Assembly: GCF_001693385.1 (NCBI RefSeq)
Contig: NZ_CP016428.1
Location: 4,960,001-5,024,000, forward strand
Direction: 5' to 3'
DNA: 64,000 nt
Source of the DNA: Bradyrhizobium icense
Lineage (GTDB): Bacteria; Pseudomonadota; Alphaproteobacteria; Rhizobiales; Xanthobacteraceae
The translations under genes and the position numbers were made by a program. The notes under the pieces are model-generated. The model was not told the DNA's origin and did not search any database. It saw nothing but the letters and a program-made list of their open reading frames with translations. Shown in pieces: positions 9,565 through 18,046 of this stretch (position 1 is the first letter of the stretch; each line of letters begins with the position of its first letter).

Positions 9565-10008
9565 GTGAAAATTTCAATCAAACTTGCAGTCGCTGTCGCC
9601 TCGATATTCGTGCTGTGCGGCGGCCATAGCCACGCCCAGGCGCCCAAGACCAAGAATGCCGCGCCTACGGCGCAGGCAACGCCGGCTCCCGCCGCCGCGG
9701 CCGAGGGCGCGAATACGTCCGCGCCTCCAGGCTGGATTGCACGGTGCAGCAGTGCCAGCCGCGGCGCGCCACTCGAATGCGCGATCGAACAAACAGCGGT
9801 TCTGACCAAGACCGGCCAGCTCATCGTGCTGATCAATGTCCGCGTGCCCGCCGACACCCGCGCGCCGATCGCCCTCGTGCAACTGCCGCTCGGGCTCAAC
9901 CTGCCGGCCGGCGCCAAGCTCCAGATCGACGATGGCAAGACGTTCGATCTGCAGGTCCAGACCTGCGAGGCACGCGGCTGTTACGCCAACGTCCAGATTT
10001 CGCCTGAC
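9565..10008 (+). pseudogene. Invasion-associated locus B (IalB) family protein, 5' part
   Basis: This is a secreted IalB-family protein of unknown role in rhizobia, related to a Bartonella invasion factor. GTG 9565 has a GGAG upstream and opens a signal peptide (VASIFVLCGGHSHAQA). An Ala/Pro linker and the conserved core with four cysteines follow (WIARCSS, PLECAIEQTAV, QTCEARGCYANVQISPD). Family-like sequence stops exactly after ISPD. The frame runs on to 10164 with unrelated residues because the next segment is the inverted continuation of the same gene. The product would lack the last quarter of the domain. Confidence 0.8.
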
Positions 10009-10090
10009 AATCGTAATCGTTTCCCTGGCCATATTCTGGAACGAGACCTTCAACTGCTTGCCGGATTTCAACGCGGCCAGCAACATGCGC
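10009..10090 (-). pseudogene. Inverted internal fragment of the IalB-family gene
   Basis: Read on the minus strand, this short stretch encodes MLLAALKSGKQLKVSFQN and then MARETITI, the segment that should directly follow GCYANVQISPD in an IalB protein. It abuts the plus-strand part with no gap, so about 80 bp have been flipped relative to it. The final family segment (normally beginning with a Pro-Leu stretch) is missing. Its other side joins the truncated sulfatase. Confidence 0.7.
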
Positions 10091-11503
10091 TTCGATGGTG
10101 TAGCTGCGGCTGCGGACATCGGGCGGCATCTGGGCAACGCCGCCGATTTCCGAGGGTGCCTTGATGCCGATCAGGTCGAGCAAGGTCGGCGTCAAGTCGC
10201 AGGCGTGAACGAATTGATGGCGCACCTCGCCTTTCGCTGCAATCTTGTTCGGCCAGGTCATGATGAAGGGATCGCGGATGCCGCCGCCATGGGTATTCTG
10301 CTTGTAGCGCCGCAATGGCGTGTTCGACGCCATCGCCCAGCCATGCGGAAAATTGCTGTGCGAGTCGGGCCCGCCAATATCGTCGATCCGGCGCAGCTTC
10401 TCCGCGATCGGCTCGGGACGGAAATTATATGGCCCCATTGCGTTGACGAAGCCCCACGGCCCGCCCTCCTGACTGGCCCCATTGTCCGACAGCACCAGGA
10501 TCAGCGTGTTGTCGCGGATGCCGGCCTTGTCGAGAAAGCCGACCAGCCTGGCCAGATGCCGGTCGGCGTGATCGAGCATGCCGGCGAAGGCCGCCTGCAG
10601 GCGCGCGAACACGCGCTTTTCGTCGGCACTATGCTCATCCCAAGCCTTCACGCCATCGTTGCGCACAGGCAAGCGGGTTTCCTGCGGCACGATTCCCATC
10701 GCCTTCTGCCGCGCGATCCGCTGCTCGCGCTCGACGTCCCAGCCATGGGCGAACATCGGATCGTAGCTCTTGATGATCTCGATGGGCGCCTGATGCGGCG
10801 CATGGCAGGCGCCGAGCGCCACCCACGTCAGCCAGGGAACATCAGGACGGTCGGCGGTGTGGTCGGCGATGAAGCGAATCGCCTGATCGATCAGATCGGA
10901 CGTCAGGTGATAGCCGTCCGCATAGATACCAGGTGGATCGATATGGGTATTGTCGGATACGAGCTCCGGCGCAAACTGATCGGTCTCGGCATCCAGGAAA
11001 CCGTAGAACCGATCGAAGCCGCGCCCCAGCGGCCAGCCGTCAAACGGCCCGGTGGCGCCGCTTTCGGTCAGCGGCGTGACGTGCCACTTACCGACTATGT
11101 AATTGCGATAGCCATGCGGCTGCAGCATTTCCGCCAGCGTCCCCGCCTCGCGCGCGATCTTGCCCCGATAGCCCGGATAGCCGCTATCGAAGTTGGCGAG
11201 GCAGCCGACGCCGACCGAATGATGGTTGCGCCCGGTCAGCAGCGCCGCGCGCGTCGTCGAACACATCGCGGTAGTGTGGAAGCCCGAATAGCGCAGGCCT
11301 TCGGCGGCAAGCTTGTCGATGGTTGGCGTCCTGATCGCCGAGCCGTAGCAGCCGAAATCGGAAAAGCCGACATCGTCGAACAGCACCACCAGAATGTTCG
11401 GCGCGCCTGCCGGCGGCTTGGCAGCTTGCGGCCACCAGGGTTTTGAGCCGGCCACCGTCTTGCCGATCGTGCCGCCGAACGGTTTTGCGTTACCTGCCGC
11501 CAT
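10091..11503 (-). pseudogene. Arylsulfatase, 3'-truncated
   Basis: This is an alkaline-phosphatase-superfamily sulfatase that would hydrolyse sulfate esters, presumably for sulfur scavenging. ATG 11503 has a strong GGAGGAAAAG ribosome site. The body shows metal and substrate motifs: NILVVLFDDVGFSDFGCYGS, TAMCSTTRAALLTGRN, VGKWHVTP, LVLSDNGASQEGG and the HACDLTPTLLDLIG helix. Similarity ends at GGVAQMP near 10120, where family members continue for roughly 250 more residues, so the C-terminal domain is lost. The open frame runs to 9896 through ialB material. The formylglycine motif is CSTTR rather than CxPxR, a second oddity. It is divergent from the TetR regulator at 11643. Confidence 0.8.
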
Positions 11504-11592
11504 GCTTTTCCTCCCGGTTTTGGATGCGACCGCGGTTGATCCGCTGTTCGCCCGGCTCACGGCGATGCGCAGTCGATGCATTGCCAAAAACC

Positions 11593-11615
11593 ATAATCCG
11601 AATTATCATTATGAT
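11593..11615. promoter_or_regulatory. Two overlapping palindromes, likely TetR operator
   Basis: The gap between the divergent sulfatase and TetR genes holds ATAATccgaATTAT (11593-11606) and ATCATtATGAT (11605-11615), both perfect inverted repeats in an AT-rich patch of otherwise GC-rich DNA. Position between a TetR gene and its divergent neighbour is typical of autoregulatory operators. Binding itself is inferred. Confidence 0.5.
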
Positions 11616-11642
11616 TACTTCGAGTGGAGACGCAAGTTCCGA

Positions 11643-12347
11643 ATGCAGCAATCGGCCGAACTCGACCTCCCCGGCGTCACACCGTCGCGGCAGAAGCGCA
11701 GCCGCGAAACCACGGCCGCCCTGCTCCAGGCTGGCGCCGAGATGTTGCGCACGCACAGCCTCGCGGAATTGTCGATCGAGGCGCTGTGCCGGCAGGTCGG
11801 CGCGACCGTCGGCGCGTTCTACAGCCGGTTCGAGAGCAAGGACGCCTATTTCAATGCGCTGATGGCGCTTGCCGCGCGCGACGGCGAAAGCCGGCTGTCG
11901 CGGATGAAGGAGGACAAGCGGCTGGCGGGTGCCGATCTTGCCGATCTCAGCCGCCTCCTCGTCCGCGGAACGATCGGCTGGATACGCAAGCACGAAGGCG
12001 TGCTGCGTGCCGCACTTCAGCATGACGACACAAGGCCGGACCGGTGGTCCACCTTCAAGGGACTGGCGCGCGCCAACGTGGCGGACGCCACGCCAATCCT
12101 GCTTGGCGCCATGGGCCGGAGCAACAAGGCGGCGAAGACACGCGCCATCGCCTTCGGCTTTCAGGTCGTGCTGGGAACGCTGGTCAACGCCATCCTCAAC
12201 GATCCCGGTCCGCTATCCGTTCACGACCGGGAAATGGAGGAGCGGCTCGGCAATTGCCTGCTGCTGTTGCTGGAGGCCGAGATGACGGCGCCGCCAGCTC
12301 GCAGTTCGCGCGGGCGCAAAAAGCCGGTTCGTCGTTCGCAGCGGTAA
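11643..12347 (+). CDS. TetR-family transcriptional regulator
   Basis: A 234-residue DNA-binding repressor type. After a short lead the HTH domain is plain: RETTAALLQAGAEMLRTHSLAELSIEALCRQVGATVGAFYSRFESKDAYFNALM at residues 20-75. The C-terminal helical ligand domain is not diagnostic, and the tail is basic (RGRKKPVRRSQR). I start at ATG 11643; the frame is open from 11394 but that part overlaps the sulfatase. It most likely controls the divergent sulfatase, which is now truncated, so its target may be gone. Confidence 0.88.
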   Translation: MQQSAELDLPGVTPSRQKRSRETTAALLQAGAEMLRTHSLAELSIEALCRQVGATVGAFYSRFESKDAYFNALMALAARDGESRLSRMKEDKRLAGADLADLSRLLVRGTIGWIRKHEGVLRAALQHDDTRPDRWSTFKGLARANVADATPILLGAMGRSNKAAKTRAIAFGFQVVLGTLVNAILNDPGPLSVHDREMEERLGNCLLLLLEAEMTAPPARSSRGRKKPVRRSQR

Positions 12348-12537
12348 CGCGCGGACCGCGGCAAGTGCGCCCGCGGCATCCTGCAATTCGCACGAAAATG
12401 CCCCACCTTCCACGCTTGCCAAGGCCCGGACCGAGCGAGTAGAACGACGCACTAGCGAAAGCGGCGATTTGCATGATCCCGCTCCAGCCGATTGCCCATG
12501 ACATCCATGTAAGACATTGATGTCATTGAGCAATTAT

Positions 12538-12616
12538 TGGGGAATGGTGTAACGGTAGCACAACGGCTTTCGGGCTAGGTCGTTGAAATCTCTCATCTAG
12601 TTTTGCAAATGCCCCA
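12538..12616 (+). other. tRNA-like sequence (5' half resembles tRNA-Gln)
   Basis: From 12538 the sequence looks like a tRNA acceptor strand plus D arm (TGGGGAATGGTGTAACGG, then TAGCACAACGG), and 79 bp on a TGCCCCA could close the acceptor stem with one mismatch. No acceptable T-arm or 7-base anticodon loop is found between them, so it is not a working tRNA. The rest of 12348-12692 shows nothing I can support. Confidence 0.25.
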
Positions 12617-12692
12617 CGTTTTGATCCGGCTATTTCCGGCCGCTTCCGAGACGTTTGCAAAACTCTTCTCGTTGTCCTCGGTGTTGAGCAGA

Positions 12693-12717
12693 CTAGCTAC
12701 TTTCCGGCGCAAAAATC
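12693..12717 (+). repeat. Left inverted repeat of the ISNCY-like element
   Basis: CTAGCTACTTTCCGGCGC followed by AAAAATC; its reverse complement is found at the right end with one extra A. Confidence 0.75.
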
Positions 12718-12819
12718 GCTCGGCTTGGAGCGTGCCCAGAGTCGCGTAGTGGAGCGAAAACTGCAAGCTCGGACGGATTGGCGTTGACTTGGGGCGGCGG
12801 TACTGATTCATTCTTATGA

Positions 12820-13167
12820 ATGATTCGTGATCGAGCCCTTCAAACGCGCGAGAAGCTTGTCGGCAAGCTGCCGGTCACTGGTGAGCTGCTGCGCGGTTCG
12901 CTGCTGGAGCGCACCGTTCGTCACAAGAGCGGCTGCCCGAAGTGCGCGCGCGGCGAAGGGCACCAGGTGCATGTCCTGACGGTGAGCTATGCGGGTGGAC
13001 GCGTGCGCCAGTTCAGCGTGCGCCGTGAGCGCGTTGCCGAAGTGCGCCGTTGGCTGGAGAATTATCAGAAGCTGAAGGACGCGATCGAGGCGATCTGCGA
13101 GCTCAATCACGACCTGTTGCGCCCTGATGCGGCGGTGCCGCGGGGCGGGAGGAAGAAACGTGATTGA
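12820..13167 (+). CDS. Transposon-associated DUF6788-like protein
   Basis: A basic 115-residue protein of the type often found just ahead of transposases in Bradyrhizobium. It has a CPKCARGEGH zinc-knuckle-like patch around residues 39-48, then VHVLTVSYAGGRVRQFSV and a helical stretch RRWLENYQKLKDAIEAICELN. The function is unknown in the family; a regulatory or DNA-binding role with the transposase is a guess. The stop overlaps the transposase start, which indicates coupled expression inside the IS. Confidence 0.7.
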   Translation: MIRDRALQTREKLVGKLPVTGELLRGSLLERTVRHKSGCPKCARGEGHQVHVLTVSYAGGRVRQFSVRRERVAEVRRWLENYQKLKDAIEAICELNHDLLRPDAAVPRGGRKKRD

Positions 13168-14578
13168 GATGCGCAGAGCGCAACTGAGCTTCGGCGACGG
13201 CTTGATCGCCGGGGAAGTGAGCGATCTTCGCGAAGGTTGGATGGCATATGCTGACCGGGTTCTGGCGGATCAACAGATCGTGGGCGCGGTCTACGAGGCG
13301 CTGGCGAGACGACATCCCAAGAGCCGCAGTCGTGGTCGGCTGGGCGCACCGGCCGAGGTGGTGTTGCGATTGTTGATCCTCAAGCACGTTCGCAACTGGA
13401 GCTATCACGTGCTGGAACGCGAAGTGCGTGCCAATCTGGTGTATCGCGACTTCACCCGGGTGGGCGGCGGCAAGACGCCGGACGCGAAGACGATGGGGCG
13501 CTGGGGCCTGGCTGTGGATCCGGAGACAATCAAGCAGATCCACGACCGGATCGTGCAAATCGCGCAGGAACAAGGGGTGACGCAGGGACGCAGAATGCGC
13601 GTGGATACGACAGTGGTGGAGACCAACATCCACCACCCGACCGACAGCTCGTTGTTGGGCGACGGGGTCAGGGTGTTGATCCGCACCATGAAGAAGATCA
13701 CCAGGATCGCGGGCACGGCCGGAACGAAGCTGCGCGACCGAACGCGAAGCGTAAAACTGCGCCTGCTCGATATCGCGCGAACCGCGCGCGCCAAAGGACC
13801 GCTCAATCACGAGAAGCTCAAGCAAGGCTACCGGCGGCTGTTGACCTCGACGAGCCGTGTAGTGGGGCAAGCGAAGCGCTTCTCCCAAGAGATCTCCGCA
13901 GGCGTGAAGCGGGCCAAGGGCATCTTGAAACGGCTGGCCCTGCAAGGCTTGCGGCAGGAGCTGGAAACGATGATGCCGCTCGTGCGACAGGTGATGCGGC
14001 AGACCCGGGAACGCATCTTCCGCGGCAACACGCGGGCAGAGGACAAGCTCTTCAGCGTGTTCGAGCCATCGACGGAGATCATTCGCAAGGGCAAGGCCGG
14101 CAAGCCCAACGAGTTCGGCAAGATGGTCAAGCTGCAGGAGGCCGAAAACCAGATCGTGATCGACTACGAAGTCTATGATCGGCGGCCGAGCGATTCGGAC
14201 CTATTGGTTCCGGCCATCGAAATCCACCAAGCCAAGCTCGGCCGCACGCCACGCCTGGTCGCGGCAGACGCCGGGTTCTATTCCGCCAGGAATGAAGCCG
14301 CGGCGAAGGCGAGCGGCGTCAAACGCGTCTGCATCCCCAATCGCTCCACCAAGAGCGTCGCGCGCAAGCGCGAGCAGAAGAAGCGCTGGTTCCGCAACGG
14401 CCAGAAATGGCGGACCGGATGCGAGGGGCGCATCAGCGTGGCCAAACGGCGGCACGGGCTCGATCGCTGTCGCTACAAAGGCAGCAGCGGAATGAAGCGC
14501 TGGGTCGGGCTCGGCGTTGTCGCCGACAACCTCATCAGCATCGGTCGCGTGTTGGACGAACAGTCACTCCAAAGGTAG
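13160..14578 (+). CDS. ISNCY-family transposase
   Basis: A DDE transposase of about 472 residues. GTG 13160 follows GGGAGGAAGAAAC and gives VIEMRRAQLSFGDG; the frame is also open from an ATG at 13127 inside the preceding gene. N-terminal family features are RHPKSRSRGRLGAPAEVVLRLL and VYRDFTRVGG. The first catalytic Asp is in MRVDTTVVETNIHHPTDSSLLGDG, the second in LVAADAGFYSARN, and the C-terminal part has CEGRISVAKRRHGLDRCRY with the catalytic Glu. The frame is uninterrupted, so the element may still move. Confidence 0.85.
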   Translation: MIEMRRAQLSFGDGLIAGEVSDLREGWMAYADRVLADQQIVGAVYEALARRHPKSRSRGRLGAPAEVVLRLLILKHVRNWSYHVLEREVRANLVYRDFTRVGGGKTPDAKTMGRWGLAVDPETIKQIHDRIVQIAQEQGVTQGRRMRVDTTVVETNIHHPTDSSLLGDGVRVLIRTMKKITRIAGTAGTKLRDRTRSVKLRLLDIARTARAKGPLNHEKLKQGYRRLLTSTSRVVGQAKRFSQEISAGVKRAKGILKRLALQGLRQELETMMPLVRQVMRQTRERIFRGNTRAEDKLFSVFEPSTEIIRKGKAGKPNEFGKMVKLQEAENQIVIDYEVYDRRPSDSDLLVPAIEIHQAKLGRTPRLVAADAGFYSARNEAAAKASGVKRVCIPNRSTKSVARKREQKKRWFRNGQKWRTGCEGRISVAKRRHGLDRCRYKGSSGMKRWVGLGVVADNLISIGRVLDEQSLQR

Positions 14579-14609
14579 TCCACTTCCAGCGCAACCTTGG
14601 CCTCACATC

Positions 14610-14632
14610 GCCCCGCCGGCCCCTGGCGGGGC
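14610..14632 (+). terminator. Hairpin terminator after the transposase
   Basis: GCCCCGCC, a 7-base loop, then GGCGGGGC followed by TTCTCGTT: a perfect 8-bp GC stem 32 bp after the transposase stop. Confidence 0.6.
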
Positions 14633-14674
14633 TTCTCGTTGTCTGCGGGGTTGACCGCGGCCCTTCAGAACCCG

Positions 14675-14700
14675 GATTTTTTGCGCCGGAAAGTAGCTAG
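14675..14700 (-). repeat. Right inverted repeat of the ISNCY-like element
   Basis: Reverse complement of the left repeat with one additional A/T in the homopolymer run. Beyond it, 14701-15250 contains no gene I can support. Confidence 0.75.
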
Positions 14701-15250
14701 GCGTTGCCAGCCTGCTAAAATTACCGAATGGAACGCGCGGAGTAGGACCCTCCTCGAAGCCGTGGAAGCTGGTCGAGCGCGCCGAGTCCTTCGAGGTTCA
14801 AGACTTGGCCAGCCGAACGCGAGCCTTCTTATTTCTCCGACGATCGTGGCGCTGCGTCTTTTATCCGTGCTCCGAGCCTCGGACGAACGCAAGTCCGCGA
14901 CCGCACTTCACTGAGTCGGACACGAACGGGCCCACGCCGAATGTGGTGATGGCTCTATCGGCACGCCATCCCAGTGGGAGCGCTTCGTAAGCGGCTCCCC
15001 ACGGCTTCAGCATTTTCCACTCGGCCGAACTCAAGAGCCGCAGGGAGATTTTGCCGGCTGGACGGACGAGCAGGCGCGAGCCTTGATCAATGATTTGGTG
15101 GCCATCGTGCGAGACAAGCCCACCTTCAACGCTCCGATGCGCACGCATTGTTTTCTTACCGGCGGAAAGCCTAACTCGCTCAGTGGTACCTTCACAGTCC
15201 GCCTAAAACCGATCAACTTAGCCGAGCGATTTCAACTGAAGACGTGGATT

Positions 15251-15303
15251 TATGGTGCGCTCGGATGGCGTCGTATTCGCTGTCATTTCAATAACTTAGC
15301 CTG
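15251..15303 (+). repeat. Direct repeat A, tRNA-3'-end-like (partner at 21680)
   Basis: Starts TATGGTGCGCTCGGA and continues with about 75-80% identity over some 50 bp to 21680-21733 (shared blocks GGCG, TCG, ATTTCAA, CTTA). In reverse complement the start reads TCCGAGCGCACCATA, like a tRNA acceptor 3' strand plus CCA, which is what tRNA-targeting integrases leave as attachment repeats. It lies just before the seven-gene operon. Confidence 0.5.
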
Positions 15304-15494
15304 CCCCTAGAAAGCTAAAGGTACGTTTCAAGTGCAAGAGTGCCTTTAGAGAGTTGGCGCTTCGGAACGACTCTGGGTCGCCGTCCCCCGCGCGAACGCT
15401 TTTACCACTAACATTTTCAGGCCGCCTCCGCCTTGCATAGCCCCAACGACGCGACCTCCCGACCTCTTCAGCCGGTCACTGCACATGACAAGAG

Positions 15495-15983
15495 GTGTCA
15501 GAACTAGAACACTTGACGAACACTCAACCCAACGATATCGTTGCGTCATGCTTCCTGATCGACTCATCGACCAGCTACCTGCCCCCCGGGGCACATGAAG
15601 CCCCCTGGAGCGAGGTCGCCCCGCGTTTCGGCTGCAATGGTCACCGCACCCGCCTCGTCGGAGGCCTGCTGGCGGCTCTGCAAAATCTCGCGGGGGCAGG
15701 CTGTCGGTCGGTCCTGCTCGACGGAAGCTTCGTTTCACAGAAGGACCTGCCGGAGGACTATGACGGCGCCTGGGATACACGGGGGGTCGATCCCTATCGT
15801 CTGGACCCCGTGCTGCTTGATTTCACAAATGGTCGCGCAGCCATGAAATCCAAATATCTAGGCGAGCTCTTTCCGGCATCGTCCCTCGCCGCCCCCGGTG
15901 TGCTCTACCGCGACTTCTTCATGAAGGACCGTAACGGGGTGCCCAAAGGCGTCATCAACATCGACCTTGGGAGCCTGCCATGA
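15495..15983 (+). CDS. DUF6932 family protein (nucleotidyltransferase-like)
   Basis: About 160 residues. The core reads YLPPGAHEAPWSEVAPRFG, then LLDGSFVSQKDLPEDYDGAWD, a pattern like the Gly-Ser plus Asp-x-Asp signature of minimal nucleotidyltransferases, as seen in the DUF6932 group. The second acidic position is YDG rather than DxD, so catalytic competence is uncertain. The GTG start at 15495 is tentative; family proteins begin close to LPPG, about 25 codons later. The stop overlaps the next start as ATGA. It is the first gene of the tight operon and may work with the XRE/ImmA protein as a regulatory or toxin-antitoxin-like pair, which is inference. Confidence 0.65.
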   Translation: MSELEHLTNTQPNDIVASCFLIDSSTSYLPPGAHEAPWSEVAPRFGCNGHRTRLVGGLLAALQNLAGAGCRSVLLDGSFVSQKDLPEDYDGAWDTRGVDPYRLDPVLLDFTNGRAAMKSKYLGELFPASSLAAPGVLYRDFFMKDRNGVPKGVINIDLGSLP

Positions 15984-17428
15984 TCACCAACGAACGGCAG
16001 TACAAAATTACACGGAGCGAGGCCGACCGTTTTCGCAAGGCCATCAGCGAGACGACCAAAGGCCCGTCGAGAGCAGACGTGCATCCGCGCCTGCTTCAGG
16101 CCGAGCGCGAGGCCATGGAGAGCCAGCTTGCTGACCTGCAGGCTGAGCTTGCCGAATATGATCGCCTGAAGTCCGCCGACCTGTCGGTGATCTCGATCAA
16201 CTCGTTCGACGAACTGGCCGATGGCCTTATCCGGGCACGGATCGCGAGCGGACTCAGCCAGAAGGCTCTCGCCGACCGGCTTGGGCTTAAGGAACAGCAA
16301 ATCCAGCGTTACGAGGCCGAGCGCTACGCATCCGCCAGCTATCAGCGCCTGCGGGAGATCGCCAATGCGCTGGGTGTGCGCATTAAGAACGACATCCTCC
16401 TGCCTGTGGCTCCCAACAGCTTCGGCGGGCTCGTCAGCAAGCTGCGTCAGGTCGGACTTGATCGCGAGTTTCTTCTGACGCGGCTGTTGCCGTCGGTCGA
16501 CGCGGCGCGTGCCAGCGGCGAGGTCGCTAGCGAGGACGACGACTATACCTTGACCGCCAGAGCGGGCACGGTCCTCGAACGCGTTTTCGGCTGGACTCGC
16601 GATAATGTTTTCGGCCCGCAGGCGCTGGTCGCGCCGCGCTTCGCTGCGGCCGAAGCACGGTTCAAGATGCCCGAGAATCGCGCGCAGGCAACAACCAGCC
16701 TTTATGCTGCTTACGCGAACTATCTCGTCGTCGTCGCGCTCAAAGGGGCGCGATCGCTGCCCAAGGCCGAAATCCCAACTGACCCGGCGGTCATGCATCG
16801 CCGCATTCAGGAGACCTACAAGACCATCGATCTTAAGAGCGCGCTTCATACCGCTTGGGATCTAGGTGTCGTTGTTCTACCGCTTCGCGATCGCGGTACT
16901 TTTCATGGCGCCTGCTGGCGCTATGGCGGCCGCAACGCGGTCGTACTGAAACAAACGTCTAAGCATGAAGCCCGATGGCTATTCGATCTGCTGCACGAGC
17001 TCTTTCATGCTGGCCAGCGCCCAGAGGTCGATACACTGGAGGTGATCGAGGCGGATGAGACCTCCGCCGAACGACGCAACTCGAATGAGGAGATCGCCGC
17101 CAGCCAGTTTGCCGGCGAAGTCGTGCTCAACGGCAAGGCTGAGACCTTGGCGCAGGCATGTGTCCAAGCTGCGCGTAATTCGGTGGAGCGATTGAAGAGC
17201 GTCGTCCCGACAATTGCGGCGAAGAACGGGGTGAGCGTTGGTGCGTTGGCTAACTACCTCGCCTTCCGTCTCTCCTGGCAGGGCGTGAACTGGTGGGGCA
17301 CGGCGGCCAACTTGCAGGCGGATAACAGCGATCCCTGGACGATTGCGCGCGACGTCTTCGTCGAACGCTTCCCCTATGACATCGACAACGAGCTCGATCG
17401 ACAGCTGCTCGATCGGGCGCTGCATTGA
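15980..17428 (+). CDS. XRE regulator fused to ImmA/IrrE-type metallopeptidase
   Basis: A 482-residue three-part protein. Residues 1-75 form a charged, probably coiled-coil N-terminus (LLQAEREAMESQLADLQAELAEYDRLK). About 90-130 is a helix-turn-helix (SQKALADRLGLKEQQIQRYE). The C-terminal part has the zinc-protease motif HELFH near residue 338, with a Glu-rich stretch downstream (NSNEEIAASQFAGEVVL) as expected for ImmA/IrrE peptidases. Such fusions sense a signal and cleave or derepress a partner, for example in ICE induction and stress response. Here it is followed within 10 bp by the DUF4186 gene, so it probably controls this operon. The specific signal is unknown. Confidence 0.85.
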   Translation: MITNERQYKITRSEADRFRKAISETTKGPSRADVHPRLLQAEREAMESQLADLQAELAEYDRLKSADLSVISINSFDELADGLIRARIASGLSQKALADRLGLKEQQIQRYEAERYASASYQRLREIANALGVRIKNDILLPVAPNSFGGLVSKLRQVGLDREFLLTRLLPSVDAARASGEVASEDDDYTLTARAGTVLERVFGWTRDNVFGPQALVAPRFAAAEARFKMPENRAQATTSLYAAYANYLVVVALKGARSLPKAEIPTDPAVMHRRIQETYKTIDLKSALHTAWDLGVVVLPLRDRGTFHGACWRYGGRNAVVLKQTSKHEARWLFDLLHELFHAGQRPEVDTLEVIEADETSAERRNSNEEIAASQFAGEVVLNGKAETLAQACVQAARNSVERLKSVVPTIAAKNGVSVGALANYLAFRLSWQGVNWWGTAANLQADNSDPWTIARDVFVERFPYDIDNELDRQLLDRALH

Positions 17429-17437
17429 GGTCTTTCC

Positions 17438-18046
17438 ATGTCCGAATTTCAGAAACCCGCGCCGCTCGACATCAAGTGCACGTCGACCGATTGCGATAAC
17501 GACCTGCACTGCTTCAAGCAGCTGAAGAAGATGACGCCTGACCAGCGCGGCAAATGCCGAGCGTGCGGGGCAGATCTGGTCGACTGGAAGCGTCTGCACC
17601 GCCGTGACAAGGGCGATGCAGCGCACACCTTCGAAGCGCTTCAGCATGAGCTGATACGTCATCACTTTTTCCACCGTCCCGTTGACGAACAAGCTATGCG
17701 CCACGCGCAACGAAAGGGACGCATCGCGCTGAAGGGCGCCGCCCGCGACCGCCTCGGAAAATATCTGGCGGTCGCCGAGCCGCCTCGCGACGGTCGCCAG
17801 ACCCCCCTCGAAGGCAATGCGATCTATTACGCGCAGCACGCGACTGCGACATGCTGCCGGACATGCCTTCAGTATTGGCACAACATCCCGAAAGGCCGGC
17901 CACTGACGGCCGAGGAATTCGATTATTGCGCCACCCTTGTTGACCTCTTCCTCGATGAGAAGCTGCCCCATCTAGCGGATGAGCCGATGAAGGTGCCGCC
18001 CCGCCCCCGTGGCCTGCCGCCCGAACCGGAGGGGCCACATCCGTGA
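17438..18046 (+). CDS. DUF4186 protein with N-terminal zinc-binding segment
   Basis: 202 residues. The N-terminus carries Cys14, Cys19, Cys25 and the pair Cys40/Cys43, looking like a zinc ribbon. The rest matches DUF4186: RRPVDEQAMRHAQRKG-type helix, then RQTPLEGNAIYYAQHATATCCRTCLQYWHNIPKGRPLTAEE. The conserved His and Cys residues in QHATATCC suggest a metal site. The family has no established function. The stop overlaps the radical SAM gene by 4 bp, so the two are translated together, and a substrate-handling or maturation role for the radical enzyme is possible but unproven. Confidence 0.75.
   Translation: MSEFQKPAPLDIKCTSTDCDNDLHCFKQLKKMTPDQRGKCRACGADLVDWKRLHRRDKGDAAHTFEALQHELIRHHFFHRPVDEQAMRHAQRKGRIALKGAARDRLGKYLAVAEPPRDGRQTPLEGNAIYYAQHATATCCRTCLQYWHNIPKGRPLTAEEFDYCATLVDLFLDEKLPHLADEPMKVPPRPRGLPPEPEGPHP

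Larger units (their letters stand above)
12693..14700 (+). mobile_element. ISNCY-like insertion sequence
   Basis: A transposase and an accessory gene are bracketed by near-identical inverted repeats at 12693-12717 and 14675-14700. The transposase stop is followed by a perfect 8-bp stem hairpin. No clear target duplication is visible immediately outside. A 23-bp direct similarity (CTTCTCGTTGTC...GTTGA) also occurs at 12665-12687, outside the left repeat, and at 14632-14654, inside the right one, so the true ends could extend slightly beyond the repeats I chose. Confidence 0.75.

Noticed and set aside
12538..12616. A functional tRNA gene before the IS
   Set aside because: The acceptor and D-arm half looks real, but no T arm and no 7-base anticodon loop can be formed, so I list it only as tRNA-like.
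14701..15250. Possible genes downstream of the IS
   Set aside because: Short open frames on both strands have no ribosome sites or family-like sequence; treated as non-coding.
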